Shown one piece after another: positions 12,407-24,800 of a stretch of 64,000 nt of DNA (the first letter of the stretch is position 1; each line of letters starts with the position of its first letter). The notes beneath the pieces are model-generated. The model was not told the DNA's origin. It saw only the letters and a program-made list of their open reading frames with translations, and made no database searches. Origin of the DNA: Linnemannia hyalina (lineage: Eukaryota; Mortierellomycota; Mortierellomycetes; Mortierellales; Mortierellaceae); the NCBI GenBank assembly GCA_019671135.1, contig JAHRHY010000006.1, forward strand, positions 1,612,001 through 1,676,000. Direction: 5' to 3'. The position numbers and the translations under genes were made by a program.

Positions 12407-15128
12407 CTATTTGATATTGGACCTGACAAAAGTAGGCCGCGGTGACAAGGGAGCAGGTATTGGCGAAACGGGCGATTTCTCTCCGAAGTCAGGCTCCGGC
12501 TCTGGCATCAGCGGTGACGGACATGTCCGTTTCTGACCACAGGCAGAGTAAAAGGTATGATAGCTCTTGTGGATCTCGACTTCGGCCGCACTGGTAATGA
12601 TTGCATTCTCATATTCTTGAACATCGATTCCGGTCCCATGGATGACTGTCGGGGTCATAGCGATCCAGAAGGCCTGTTCGTTCTCCTTGAGTAACGTCCC
12701 GATCTTGCCGCCGTACAATCCCGTAGGGAGGTTGAAAACTTCTTGCTTGATGTTGACCAACCCCGCCTGCTCCATGAGGTTGGCCAACCCCGGTTGTGTC
12801 CCAATATTGACATTGATCCCACGCCCCTTCAAGGTCAACTCAATCCAATCCCAGAGCTGTTGTGTCATGGGTCCGTTATTCCCACCATGTCCATCCACCT
12901 CGACCAACTCGACCCACCCACCGGGCTTGAGGACCCGTTCCAGTTCCTGGACGACACATACCCAGTCCCGAGGTTTCAATCCAGCTACCAGAAGGCGTTG
13001 GTGGACATAATCGAAAGAGTTATCAGGGAACGGGAGCGGTTCAAGGATGTTGTGTTGGAGGAAGCGACAGTTGGCGGGGATAATGGTTGTTGGGAAGACG
13101 GGCGACATATCGATGCCTGTTACCGTCGCATCCGGGAACTCATTCGCCATTTCCTATATTACATGAAAGACATCAATCCAACCCAACACAGAGGTACACA
13201 GAAAGGAGGAAGAGAAAGAAAAACGCGGGTATTTTACGCCCATTCGGTAAGTAAAACAAGCAACCGACACCTACAAACAACAACTACATCGGCAGAAGGA
13301 TAGAGAGAACGATTCCATTCAGAAAATCACAACAAACAAGCCCGATAAGCTTTTTGGGGAACTAAAGGAAATGCATGGGTTTGTATGGCGTGCATATTCT
13401 CTGAGTTGTGTAGGGGAGAGACAAAGGGAGTAAACTATATTTTTCTTTTATGCCTTACCATCGTCCAAGTCCCTGGTCCACAACCGACATCCAGGATAGC
13501 TCGCACCTAATTTTTTGTTAATGTTTTTGTATTGTGGTTGTTTGTCGTCACAAAGTGAGCAAGGGTAACCCCATGGAAACACAGGGGTAGGTCAGGAAGG
13601 GGAATAACGAATGGAACAGAGGAAGTCAGATGGAAGAGTGTTAATCAATGTTCTCGGGCGGAAAATGGCATTACCGGGTTTAAGTTGAATATATGCGTGG
13701 ATAAACATCCAGGTCCGCTCGAAAAATGCTATTTTTTACCATGGAGTCAAGGGGCGCCTTGTAGTTCCCCTTGATAGCATAGCGCAATATGAAGTGCTGT
13801 TCGTTATTTAAGCGAATGAGAAAAGAAAAGAAAAAAGAAGAAAAAGTAGAAGGAAAATTGTGTAAGTATTGGTGATGAAAAACAACAGCCAAGATGATCG
13901 AACTGACTAAAAGTGAGAGCAAGGGTAGGGGGAGCAAAGTTGTCCCTCGTGTGTTGTAGAGAAAACAAAGCTACGGCCGGAGAGGTTGGTGCCAAGCTGG
14001 TAAAACTTACTTGGAGTTGTAGCCTAGTGACACCCCGTCACGAATAAAAGCGGACGAGATGGATGAATTCTTTTTTGGTGAGCAACAATGTTGTTTTTCA
14101 TGTTTGTCAGGGCTGTTGTGTTCTTAGGTGTAACCATGAAAAGAGAACCGCAAAAACAAAAACAAAAGCAACCACTTTGCCGCGGATCAAAAATGGACAA
14201 CCATAGAATGGACGTCTTGTCATCGGGTGACGGAGGGGAGGGAGGGAGGAGAAGAAAGAAGAGGAGGGACAAGAGGCACATTGATATTCATCGTCCATGC
14301 ATCCTTGCTCGTCATTCACCCATTCGTCCGTTCGTTCGTTCGTTTTATTACCTATCAACCCTGAGAGGGAAACTAGAGTTAATGACTTGTTATCAACGGG
14401 GACAAAATTGAACACAGCTGTAATCGCAAAAATAGCAAGGCGGTGTTCCTGGAGGCGATGGACAAAATAAAAAATAGTGGGAGTGGAATTGGGCGCAATT
14501 GGAGTTCCGTAGTCGCTCTCTCTGTCTTTCCTCAAGATCGTCACTGTCGACTGTCGACACCCTGTCTGTTCCTGTCTAAAGGACAAAAGAAACGGACATA
14601 GCCATCACATTCCACATGGCTCTCTTTCCTTCCTCGTCCTCCGTGTAATTATCCGTTGTGAGCAAGGCGAAGTGAACAGGGTGTAGTAAGAGGAGAGGGT
14701 TTGCTCTAGTTTGGTGTTTTGGTGGTTTTTGTTGTTTGCTTCATCTTCCATGATTGGCCCATCGACTGTGTGTTCCTATGCGATGCGCCCGTTATTGTTT
14801 GGTGTGGAGGGAAGGGCGGATGACATTGTCATGCCAGCTAAGGCATACAAACAAAAGAATCTCAAGAATTGGACAAGAGGTAGCTTGATGGAGAAGGGAA
14901 AAGGAAAACAAAAGGAAACTAGGAGTGCAGGGAAGGCGGATAACGCGACATTCTGTGCATGTGTGTGATAACTGCGGCGTGAGGGGCAACGAAGAAAGGG
15001 GGAAAAGTTCCGGTAAACGGAGTAACTTACTCGTCAATGTCGTTTGGGAGAAGATAAGATTGTGCATCATGGTACCGTCGTCCTTCGAGCCATTGGCAGT
15101 CTTGTGAACTTTGCTCTTCCTCCCCCAT
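12407..15128 (-). CDS. Class I SAM-dependent methyltransferase (fungal LaeA-like type)
   Basis: Five exons can be joined in frame to 320 aa: 15128-15031, 14023-14011, 13796-13740, 13506-13459 and 13153-12407. Exon 1 gives the family's N-terminal pattern (GRRYHDAQSYLLPNDIDE); exon 2 is a 13-bp micro-exon (LQLQ); exon 3 reads HFILRYAIKGNYKAPLDSM; exon 4 holds SAM motif I, ILDVGCGPGTWTM (residues 60-72); exon 5 continues with VTGIDMSP, FDYVHQRL and VLKPGGWVELVE. The acceptor methyl group target is unknown. The C-terminal ~50 residues are Pro-rich. Exons 3-5 are secure. Exon 1 is likely from its motif. Exon 2 rests on splice sites, phase and the expected 'RLxxQH' context. Intron 1 (about 1 kb) is long for this window. 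Confidence 0.8.
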
Positions 15129-18036
15129 GGTTGTTCGTGTTCGTTGTTAGGAAATATTTGCCGGGTGTTAAGAATAGAAAGGTGTTGCGTGTAAATAGAG
15201 AAGTAAAAGTACAGTCACCAATGATGGAAAAAAGAGGAAGGTGGAAGTTCAGAACTCTCGGCAAGATGTTGCGAACGTGGCGGAAATGGCTTGTGGGAAG
15301 GGGGCGGAGTGAGAGTGGATTTGGGTTGGAAAGAAAAAAAATGAGGGAGAACGAGAGTGGTAGAGTGAGAGAACAGATGAAAGAGGACGCGAGAAGGAAG
15401 GGATTGAGATGAAAACGGTGTGTGGTTTGCTATGTCGTTGATGAGTGAGTCGTTTTGAGCAGAGGAAATTCTCTCGATCGGCAGACGGAGCAATAGTTTT
15501 GTGTGCCAGATAAATTAATGCGATTTTGATGGGTTGTGCTGTTGGAGAGGAGAAAGAGAATGACGAGGTGAAAGCAGGAATGAAGGTGAAGGAAGAAAAG
15601 GGGGACGGAGGTAGAAGAAGAGTTAAATGAAGAAAGAAGAGCGGACAAGGGAAGAAAGCAGCAAATATACAAAAAGTAGAGGACGAGGAAAGAACCCAGA
15701 TATGAATGAAATGAGAGAAAAAAAAGGAGAGGAGGGCGAAGGGGACAGAGCGAGACAAAAAGCAAAGGATACGAAGGCAAAAAAAAAGAAGGTTGCCCTA
15801 CAAGTTCCTTTTAGTCGAATTCAAGCAAAGTGAAAGAAGAAGAGAGCCATGATGTACCTTATGTCTTGTAGTTGGTTAAGTTGTTCGCAAGTCGTGTTTA
15901 CCGGCACTTCACTGTCTGTCAAACCCAACGGCGTGTCATGGCAATTGGCCCTTTTATCCCACTCATCGGTTCATTCAATAGGGGCATAACTGACAATATT
16001 CCTCCCTTCCCTATGGCGCATAGTTTGTTTGTTTATTCAATTGTTGTTCAGCCGTCTCAGCGGGAAGAAGCACCAAAAAAAAGCCAACTAAAGCGGTGAT
16101 TTCTGGGCAGTTGATTTCCTATCCGCACAAATGGATCGTCCTCTCGCATCCCCTTCTCCTCCCATCTCCCTCTCTTCTCTGCCTTCTTAGCCGCTCCTTC
16201 CCTCGGAGAAAGAGGAAGAACTTAAGCGAATGCAAAGGTGGAGGATTGTGGCGTTGTTGTTTGCAATGATGATGTTGTTATTGATGCCGTTTGCACTGTT
16301 GTGCTCGTGTTGCATTGCGGTGTTATGCGAATTGTCCCCCTGCGTGTTGTTTAGGCCTAATTTGTTGTTTGGTCAGGCTAACGCCCACTCATCATCAACA
16401 GCACCTTCGCTCATTTATTCCGGCAATCACTCGCGTTCCATGCTTCAATTTGAATGACCATAGCCACCCTTTCGTCTTCATTTTCAATTTCCCCGATACA
16501 ACTCTTATTCGACCATCCGCGAACTGGATGTGGATGATGTGAGGAAGTAAAGGTGAGAGTGAGCTTGCATCTCTATCCATTGGTATATATGAACACATTA
16601 CCCTGAACTCTCCTATTTCTCAGTCGTAAAGGGAGAAGAAGGTGGTTTAGTTCCCATCACCTGAGTGTGTCTCCTTTCATTCCTTTGGTCCTTCCTCTCC
16701 CCAATGCACCATGGTTTGAGTTCAAACCATGGGCGACCCTAACAAATCGATCAAAGTTTCTTCCCTGTTTTTTTTGTCCGATGCTAATTGGCCTATTTTG
16801 TATTCATTTTCTCCTGTACTTGTCAGGCCCTCTTTTTCTTTTTCTTTATCGATTCACATCCAGCTAAAAGGTACCTGACCACGTCTTTGTTTTTCCCTTC
16901 GATTGCATTTGTATATTTTCCAAAGTGGAGCTCCAAACAGAAGTTTACAATACGAGGGAAAGAGAAAGTGAGTGAGCCATTTGGGAAAAGGAGGAGGGTG
17001 AAATTCCTCCAAACACTCCTGCCATGGGAAGGGAGCGTGGTTGTGTAGAGAGGATGTAAAGAAAAAAGAAAAAGGGCCTAAAAGAAAAGGCAATACTTGG
17101 GTGTACTCTTTTCTCCCTTCGATGACGACGAGATGCACCCCAACCCGTTAAAAAAATGATACTAGGACAGTGGCAAAAAGAAAATGAGGGATACATGGGA
17201 AAAGGGGAGAGAAGGGAGGAACAGGCAGGCAGTGGAGTAAAGGGAGAGAGAGCGAGAATGGAACACACATGTGCTACTCTCACCAGCACTGCATATCATC
17301 TCCTGGCTTGCACAAGGCGCGGCTCGGGTATGAATAGAGGGGAAGCAAAGATTGAAAGAGGCTGAAAACAACGGAAGGGAAACTCGCCGCAAGACCCCGA
17401 TCATGGTAACCTTTTGCTATATGCAACAATGAATAACGTCCTAACAGCAAATGAAAACCATCTGATAGGAAAAGGTCCAAGTCAGTTGGAGTAGAGTACC
17501 GAGTGCCGGGCAAGCTCAACTCCGCCAGACTAAAAAGCATATTGCTGGACCAACGGGATGAAGTTTTGCAAAAGAAAAAACTGTCATGCACTCAAAAATG
17601 ACGCCAACTCTCACTTTTTTACTACTTTTTTTTTTTTTTTTTTTTTTGGTATTACTCTTTTCCTTGGCCTCAATACTCGGTTCCTACTTTTTCGAACTAC
17701 TCATCCCATTCCTTAATTCTCTGTCCTCTTTTTTCCTCTCTTTTTTACTGAACGTGAGGGTTAACAAGCTTTTGAATATCACTGTGCATTGCGCTTTTAT
17801 TTAGTAGAAGACTTCATGGACATGGAATGATAAGTGGATGGGAGTGGAGCATGATCATTAGTTTATTATCGAAATCTGGTATTGAAAACAAAAAAGACGA
17901 GCTCATAAAGTTCATGAGAGGAAAGGTACAGTGGCTGTGAGTAAGGGGCTTGCTGGAGAAAAAAGAGAGAGGCTGTGCTGATTGGAGGAGAAAATATGAA
18001 ATATGGAAACAGGACACGAGGAGGAGGACGAGCATT
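15129..18036. other. Gene-poor stretch, nothing recognised
   Basis: About 2.9 kb of strand-asymmetric purine- or pyrimidine-rich DNA, with a poly-T run near 17629-17647. Open frames on both strands are low-complexity (Ser/Phe/Leu or Lys/Glu/Arg) and show no domain. A gene made of short exons could be missed, as the methyltransferase exon 1 and the 18 kb membrane-protein gene show. Confidence 0.45.
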
Positions 18037-18366
18037 TTATGCCACCACAACATTGGCGCTCCTTCGGCGACGAGGACTGCAGCGGGTGCACACCCAAGCA
18101 ATCAAAAATACAAAGGCCAGGGCTACAAAAATGTGCTCGAGGCCAGGCGTCTGAATGTAAATAACACCCGTCAATGCGAGCACCCAAACAACCAACTAGT
18201 CGAAAAAATCAGGTCAGTTGAATGTGTAGTTGAAGCTCATTTTTATCCACTGCCACACTACCACACCTTCGATGAAATCATGGACGAGGAATCGACTTAC
18301 CAACATGAAACCTACGACGATGAGCGCATCGTATGTTGCGAGTTCTATTGCCATGCACATATTCAT
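18037..18366 (-). CDS. Small two-helix membrane protein, 74 aa
   Basis: Two exons, 18366-18301 and 18195-18037, join in phase 0 to a 74-aa protein. The 105-bp intron has a GTAAGT donor, a CTGAC-type branch point about 18 nt before the acceptor, and a CTAG acceptor. Two hydrophobic helices span roughly residues 12-38 and 45-60, separated by a short loop (IQTPGLEH). The tail is CTRCSPRRRRSANVVVA, with a basic patch that by the positive-inside rule would be cytosolic. A TATA box lies ~70 bp upstream of the ATG, supporting a complete gene and not a C-terminal fragment. I recognise no family. An upstream exon cannot be excluded. Confidence 0.55.
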
Positions 18367-18434
18367 AAACAGATACAAGAGTTAAGAGTGTAAGGGAGAA
18401 GAGCGGTTAAAACGAGGGTAGAGACTTGAGAGGG

Positions 18435-18443
18435 TTTTATATA
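18435..18443 (-). promoter_or_regulatory. TATA box for the 74-aa membrane protein gene
   Basis: On the minus strand the sequence TATATAAAA lies 69-77 bp upstream of the proposed ATG, followed by a pyrimidine-rich leader. This is the expected spacing for a TATA-driven start in a filamentous fungus. Confidence 0.45.
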
Positions 18444-18445
18444 TC

Positions 18446-19088
18446 AAGGGTGGACTCAAACCTACTGCTTTTCTTTTCGTTCGTTCTTAGAGTGGCCATC
18501 ACCAAGGCGGTGCGTAGCCAAGGTCATGTTGTGCTGTGTATGATCCTATCACAGTTGGTCACCGATAGAAACGAATTAGATGTGAGAGAGAGCACGAACA
18601 AGCGAGGAGGACATAAAAGAGATCAAGTAGGCGACTTTCTAACCCAACAATCATTAGCGCCGCTAGAATGCTAGAACGCGTTCATCTTGTGATCATCGCG
18701 TTTTGCTAGGCGCCTAGGCCCTATCCTTTTCTATTTCTTTGTTTGTATGAGGGGTATTATCACTAAACGATATTCCGCACTCCATCCATCCCTTCCCCGC
18801 ACGCTCTTGTTTCTCGTTGGTGGATGACCTGGGTCGTGCAAAGAAGGTAATACGACGATAGGGAGTCCATCGAGTCATGTTCTTTGCGGTGAGACGTGCC
18901 GAATCGGCACCGTCCTAATTCGCCGCCACCGCGACTCAGGAAAAAAAAATGTCCAAGAAAAATCAAGTGATAAAGACAACGACCTTCCACCCACCCTCTT
19001 TCTCGCTTTCTTCCTCAACCCCGTCTCCTCGGCACCAGACTCTCTTTTGCACATAATATCACTTAACCCTCCATTCCTTGAACACATC
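18446..19088. other. Intergenic region
   Basis: The divergent space between the 74-aa membrane protein gene (-) and the next plus-strand gene. The open frame at 18426-18674 has no recognisable features. No gene is called. Confidence 0.4.
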
Positions 19089-19454
19089 ATGTCAGACAAC
19101 GCCAACGCCAACGTCACCACCGGCCCTCCCCGCAGACTCAGCTTATCGGAAAAGATTGCCGAAAAGTTCTCCGCGCTGAAGGGTCGTCGAACCAGCCATC
19201 ATAGCGATCACAGCCAACAGAGCAACCAGAACCAGCAAAAACACCAGCATGGCACCAATGAGAACGCCCACGACAGTGCATTCGCTGTTGAGGGAAGCGC
19301 TGTCGGATCACACGCCATTCCCCCCATCGGGCTTGAACACCGTTATCAAGGTAATGCTGCTCAGCAAACTCACAGTGGTCAAGCGCAGGCCCAAGCGCAG
19401 TCCCAGGCTCCAGTTCAGACATATGCTGATCAACAGCAGACCTCCGAGGCCTAA
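19089..19454 (+). CDS. Low-complexity His/Gln/Ser-rich small protein
   Basis: A 121-aa frame starting at the second in-frame ATG, after a CT-rich leader and an ACATC context. The N-terminal part has a possible amphipathic helix (LSLSEKIAEKFSALKGRR). The rest is rich in His, Gln, Asn and Ser, with an alternating Gln-Ala stretch. It has no membrane segment and is predicted to be disordered. An AATAAA polyadenylation signal at ~19557 lies about 100 bp after the stop, which supports real expression. The function is unknown. A 3' intron beginning at GGTAATG (19350) is possible but I see no need for it. Confidence 0.55.
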   Translation: MSDNANANVTTGPPRRLSLSEKIAEKFSALKGRRTSHHSDHSQQSNQNQQKHQHGTNENAHDSAFAVEGSAVGSHAIPPIGLEHRYQGNAAQQTHSGQAQAQAQSQAPVQTYADQQQTSEA

Positions 19455-19923
19455 TGGATTCTACCGACGGTCTTGAGGGCAACGACCACCGACCCTTGAT
19501 GTGATTCTTTTACTCTCTCTTGTCCTCTCATTGTACATAGCACGTGATCACACATTAATAAAACCTATTTCATCCTGGTGATTGGTGTCCTCGAAGGTCT
19601 TGCACTATTGAAAGAACAAGGTGTCTTGTTTGTCATATTGAGAATGTGATTTGCAGGCAGACATTCAGGCAGACCATGTGTATTTTGGTCCTTCCTTGAG
19701 CTGTACGAAGGTGAGAGTTGAAGGAGGATGTGGAGGGCATGGGGATAAAGGGAGACGGGTGGAACTTGGAAGAGCAGTAGGTAAATATTTTTTTGAAGAC
19801 TTTATTTTTGGATCATTCTGTTTTATGTGGAACAATCAGTTGAGTCTATTTCTGTTTCTGAATTGACTTGTGCAGCGTACCTTTTTTCCTTTTTCTTTTT
19901 GTGTGCCTCTTTATCTGCCGTCT

Positions 19924-19982
19924 TGTCCTCTTTGTCCTCTTTGTCCCCTTTGTCCCCTTTGTCCTGTTTGTCCTCGTTGTCC
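19924..19982. repeat. 10-bp tandem repeat (TTTGTCCYCY)n
   Basis: Six imperfect copies of a 10-bp pyrimidine-rich unit lie about 180 bp upstream of the surface glycoprotein start. They give spurious Val-Leu-Phe and Pro-Leu-Cys frames. They may simply be part of a CT-rich fungal promoter. Confidence 0.9.
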
Positions 19983-20161
19983 ACGCCCTCTTTCCTTCCT
20001 CACCCTTCCCTTACCCTTCCCTTCTTCAGTTTCACTTTTCGTTGCATTGCACCCCTCCTCATACACATTCGCTCCTCCACACCCACTCAGCACTCGGCAC
20101 TCCATCAACACAAACAGATCTCCTTCACTGATTCAATCTCGCCCATAGGCTCACAACGATC

Positions 20162-21362
20162 ATGACTCGCTCAGATCCCTCTCATACAACAACAACAAAG
20201 GCTTTGACCCGTGCCCTACTGATGGCACTTCTCGGCCTCCTCTGCCTCTCCAACGTTTTTGTGCAGGGTCAAGGTACATATAAGTGTGGATAAGAACCAG
20301 ACTCCTCTTTTTCCTCTTCTACTTCTATTTCCTTCGGCAAAAAGGAGAATATCGATGGCGGATAGCGGAGAAAAATAAGGAGACGAAACCATACTCCTTT
20401 ATCCTTCTTCAACAATTGAACAGGAGGGGTGGTGTGTCTTTCCTCTGGTCATCCATGTCTTTTTTCTCAACAGCGCCCAATTCTCACCTTTGCGCCCTAC
20501 TTTTATGTGTGTATGCTTCTTTACTACTCTAGTCACAAACACTCCTACTCCCTCAGGCTCCACTACAGGCGGTGCTTCTACCGCCACAGGTGGTACCCCA
20601 GGAACACAAACGGGGACACCCACAGGAACAGCATCCGTCCCGGTCACAGGCACAGCCTCTGTAACAGCCCCTGCTGCTGTCCCAACCCAATCTCGCTCAC
20701 CCATGGATCCCCTCGCCTCTTTGACGATGCTCCAACCCAAGGTTAACCTCAAGAATCCACCTCTGTTTCCGCTCGGTGTCGATATCCAGTTCTCGTGGGA
20801 CTATGACCAGTATCTGAAGTTGCAACCCGCCAATCTGACGATTGAGGCCTACCTGCCCGACAACAGCATTATCACCATTGCTGATGCTATCGCAGGAAAC
20901 CTGAAGAACTACACCTGGCCCGCTGCCAAACAATTGAACCAGACAAACCCGATCAGCACAGCTATCTATACTCTGCGGATATTCGATGGCAACGTCGGGC
21001 GCTTTGGTGTCTTGCCTCAGGGTGGATACCTTTCCACCTTTGTTGGCCTCAAGTTCGGTCTCTATAGACCCTCTGCCTACATCCCTGGATCTCAGATGGA
21101 TCGTAAGTATTGATTGGCGCTCTTGTTTAATTGCTGTTGTTGATCTTATTGTTGTCTTTGCTAGTATATTACGGATAATTTGACGTTGTGTGTATGTCTG
21201 AAACGACCATTAACCACCATGTTCTTCTCCTTGATGCTCTTTCTTTTAGCCCCCATAAGTGGCACGGCCCAGTTTGCTCCTGTTCCCAACAGTGCTATGA
21301 AGGTCATTGTCCCAGTGGCCACTATGGCTATTGTTTTCATGGTGTCTGTCCTCCTTCTCTAG
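20162..21362 (+). CDS. Secreted/anchored cell-surface glycoprotein, DUF7137-like
   Basis: Three exons (20162-20273, 20533-21102, 21250-21362) encode 264 aa. Residues ~14-37 are a signal peptide ending near FVQGQ. Residues ~40-90 are a Thr/Gly/Ser/Pro-rich O-glycosylation stalk. Residues ~95-220 form a beta-rich domain whose order (FPLGVDIQFSWDY, LPDNSIITIAD, IYTLRIFDG, GGYLSTFVGLKFGLYRPSAY) resembles the fungal DUF7137 family. The C-terminus ends in one hydrophobic segment (KVIVPVATMAIVFMVSVLLL), which could be a membrane anchor or a GPI signal. N-glycosylation sequons (NLT, NYT) are present. The DUF7137 assignment is from memory of the family pattern. The role is probably in the cell wall. 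Confidence 0.75.
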
Positions 21363-21813
21363 GGCTGTCCCCTAGAAATTGTTAAATAAAAGTTTAAATC
21401 CATTCATTGTTCGGAAATAACGTATATTTGCAACGTCAACATCAACAGTTTCAAGTGTGAGGTGAAGGGGCTGAGGCTGTTCGCAGAAGAAAAAAAAGCG
21501 CAAGAGAGTCAAAAGAGAAAGAAAGAAAGTCGCCCTGGAATTGAGAGAAAGAGGATTCACCTTCTTGTTTGATCCCCATCCCTGAAGACATTAAGGCAGT
21601 TGCCGTAGACAGATCCCTACGCACTCAATCACTCACTCCCCTCCCTTTTTCTTCCTCTGCCTTCTTCCTCTCCCCCCATCACGGCATACTCTTCCTTCTC
21701 ACATCCCTCACAACTCAACACCGACCATCTCTTGATCGCACCTACCACATTCTCCACACTCTCTCTCTCTCTCTTTAACGCTTTTTTACCCTCAACCCTC
21801 ATAACCCCACACC
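21363..21813. other. Intergenic region
   Basis: Contains an AATAAA-type signal just after the glycoprotein stop (AAATAAAAG, ~21385) and the CT-rich promoter/leader of the eIF3c gene, ending in a (CT)6-7 tract. No gene is seen. Confidence 0.5.
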
Positions 21814-24800
21814 ATGTCTCGCTTCTTCCGTGCAGGAGAGAGCGACTCTGATGAGACAGAGTCAGATTACTCTGATGAGCTGACCCATTCCGAGTCTGAG
21901 GACCATTCCGATTCCGACTCTGACGGTTCGTCCTCGGACGACGACGATGCCGCCAAGAAGACTGGTGGTCGTGGTCGTCTCTTTGAGGGATCCTTCTCTG
22001 ATTCTGACAGCGAAGACGACACCGTTCGTGTTGTCCGTTCTGCAAAGGATAAGCGGTTCGAGGAGATCGAGCAGGCTGTTTCTTCGATGATCAATGGTCA
22101 AAAGATCAATGACTGGGTCTCTGCTCAGAATGGTAAATTCTTGTTAGAGAGCAACAAAACACAACAAGCGCAGGGCAAGGGAGCGATAACGATTCAGGAC
22201 CGTTGGACAGGGCTGAACACTGCAGGATCTTCAGGTGGATCGTGTGGATCAGGATTCGCAAAAAAGTTGACAAAGACAGAAACTTGAATTCATGACCAAC
22301 ACCAACTGGGAGAAACACAGCATGAACTGCAATTGAGATTCAACGCCAGGGCAAGATGTCCTTATGGATAGAGCGAGAATACTACAAGGGCAGCATTGGA
22401 TCTGGATACAATCAGCATACACGAACCAACTTCATTTCGCGCTTGGACAGGATCCTTCAATAACTCTACCTATACTAACACTGAACTCTTACATGGATAA
22501 TTAGAATTCGACCGTGCCAACAAGGGTCTCCAAAAGGCTGCTGGTATCATCGCCCAGACCGGTGTTCCCAAGTTCTACGTCAGAGCCGTTGCTGATTTGG
22601 AAAAAACCATCCAGGCAGCTTTGGAGAAGGAGAAGTCCTCCACCAAGAAGATGAACGCCTCCAACGCCAAGGCCTTGAACTCGATGAAGCAAAAGGTCAA
22701 GAAGAACAACCGCCTCTACGAGAAGGAGATCCAGGAGTATGAGAAGAACCCCGAGAGCTACGTCGACGAGGAGGTTGTCGAGGAGAAGCCCAAGGTCAAG
22801 AAGCCCAAGAAGGTTGTTGTCTCTGACTCTGAGGACAACTCCGATGCTGAGGCTGCCGATGATGGTTTCACCCCTGTCGGCGCTGGTGGAAAGGCTGTCG
22901 AGTTAAACCAGGAGAATATCTACAAGAAGTTGAAGGAAATTTCCGACGCTCGTGGAAAGAAGAACACTAACCGCGAGGATCAGGCCCGCATCTTGGAGAG
23001 ACTTCTTGCCGTTGCCAACTCGCCTTACCAGAAGATCCGTGTCCTTTTGGCTTTGATCTCAGCCCAGTTCGACTTTCCTATTGGCGCCTCTGGCTACATG
23101 ACTATTCCTCTCTGGAAGCAGTAAGTCCTCATGGACAATTGTTGGGAACGCCTACTGGTTTGGAAATTATACTATTATTAACAACAGCTTCTCTATCTTC
23201 TTGACATTAGTGCTGACAAGTACTTGAACCTCCTGTTGACCATCTTGGAGGCTAGCCCAGAGTATATTGTCAAGGAGGATGTCCCAGAGGAGGACGAGGA
23301 GACCGACAAGGACCGTGTCCCCCAGAACGGCGAGCCCGTCTACATCCAGGGTTCCCTTGTTGCCTTCATTGACCGCTTGGATGATGAGTTCACCAAATCT
23401 CTTCAGAACATCGATCCCCACACTACCGACTATGTTGATCGTCTCAAGGATGAGGTTGGACTTTACTCTGTCATTGTCCGCTCCCAGGCCTACTTTACTC
23501 GCCTCCATTTGACCGACTCTATCAGCCGCACTACCATGAGACGTTTGGAGCACTTGTACTTCAAGGTGAGTAGTTGTTTATTACCCAACAACAGCACGAT
23601 ATTTTGTCCGTTATCTTGCAGTGTCATCTAACATGCATCGTCGCTCTATCCTTTATAGCCTGATGTTGTCATCGTTGCTGTCGAGAACGCTACCGCTGCT
23701 CTCCTGCCTGCCAGCATTGCCAGGCCCAACCAGGATTCGTCGGCTCTCATTCACGATCTCTGCGTCTTCCTCTACAAGAACGCCACCTCTCTCCTCCGTA
23801 CCCGCGCTATGCTCTGCCACATCTACCACCACGCCCTTCACAACCGATTCTTTGTTGCCCGTGACATGCTCTTGATGTCGCATTTGCAGGAGACTATTCA
23901 CCAAGCTGACGTGACCACCCAGATCTTGCACAACCGCGCCATGATCCAGTTGGGTCTTTGCGCTTTTCGCGAGGGTATGATCAAGGAGGCTCAAACCTGT
24001 TTGCAGGATATATCTGGAACCGGTCGTGTCAAGGAGCTTTTGGCCCAGGGACTCTCCCTCCAGCGATATGGCGCTGCTACCCCTGAGCAGGAGAAGCTTG
24101 AGCGTCAGCGTCAGCTTCCCTTCCACATGCACATCAACTTGGAGCTCTTGGAGTGCGTCTACTTGACCTCCTCTATGCTCCTCGAGATCCCCAACATGGC
24201 CCAGGCTGGCAGCAACCCCGACGGTCGCAAGAAGGTCATTTCCAAGCCCTTCCGCCGCATGCTGGACTACAACTCTCGCCAGGTGTTCACTGGACCTCCT
24301 GAGAACACTCGTGATCACATTATGGGCGCTGCCAAGGCTCTTTCTAACGGCGAGTGGCAAAGGTCGGTTGAGCTCATCAATGCTATCAAGATCTGGGAGC
24401 TGATGCCCGAGGCTTTGAAGATCAAGGAGATGTTGGGCCGCAAGATTCAAGAGGAGGCTCTCCGCACCTACTTGTTCGCCAACGCCTCCCATTACTCTTC
24501 GGTTAGCCTTGATCAACTCGCCAAGATGTTTGATCTTCCCCTCGCCTCAGTGATCTCTATTGTGTCAAAGATGGTATGGAACGAGGAGCTCTCTGCTAGC
24601 ATCGACCAGGTCAGCAACGTTGTTGTCTTGCACCATGTCCAGCCTAGTAAGGTCCAGTCGCTTGCTCTTGCCTTTGCCGAGAAAGCCGCTGGATTCGTTG
24701 AGGGTAACGAGAAGCTGTTGGAGCTCAAGACTCCTCAGCAGGCTGAGCGTCCCAAGAAGGGTAAGAAATGTGTTTTGTGTCTCTCATTGTGACAATGGTC

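Noticed and set aside
15249..15758. 169-aa Ser/Phe-rich minus-strand frame
   Set aside because: Low-complexity product of purine-rich DNA, no domain, no splice or promoter context.
19868..20148. Hydrophobic Phe/Val/Leu or Pro/Cys frames
   Set aside because: They are translations of the 10-bp CT-rich tandem repeat.
22133..22287. C-terminal extension of eIF3c exon 1
   Set aside because: It is the open start of intron 1; splicing to 22505 restores the conserved FDRANKGLQKA sequence.
23653..24516. 287-aa minus-strand frame
   Set aside because: Antisense shadow of eIF3c exon 4, caused by its codon bias.
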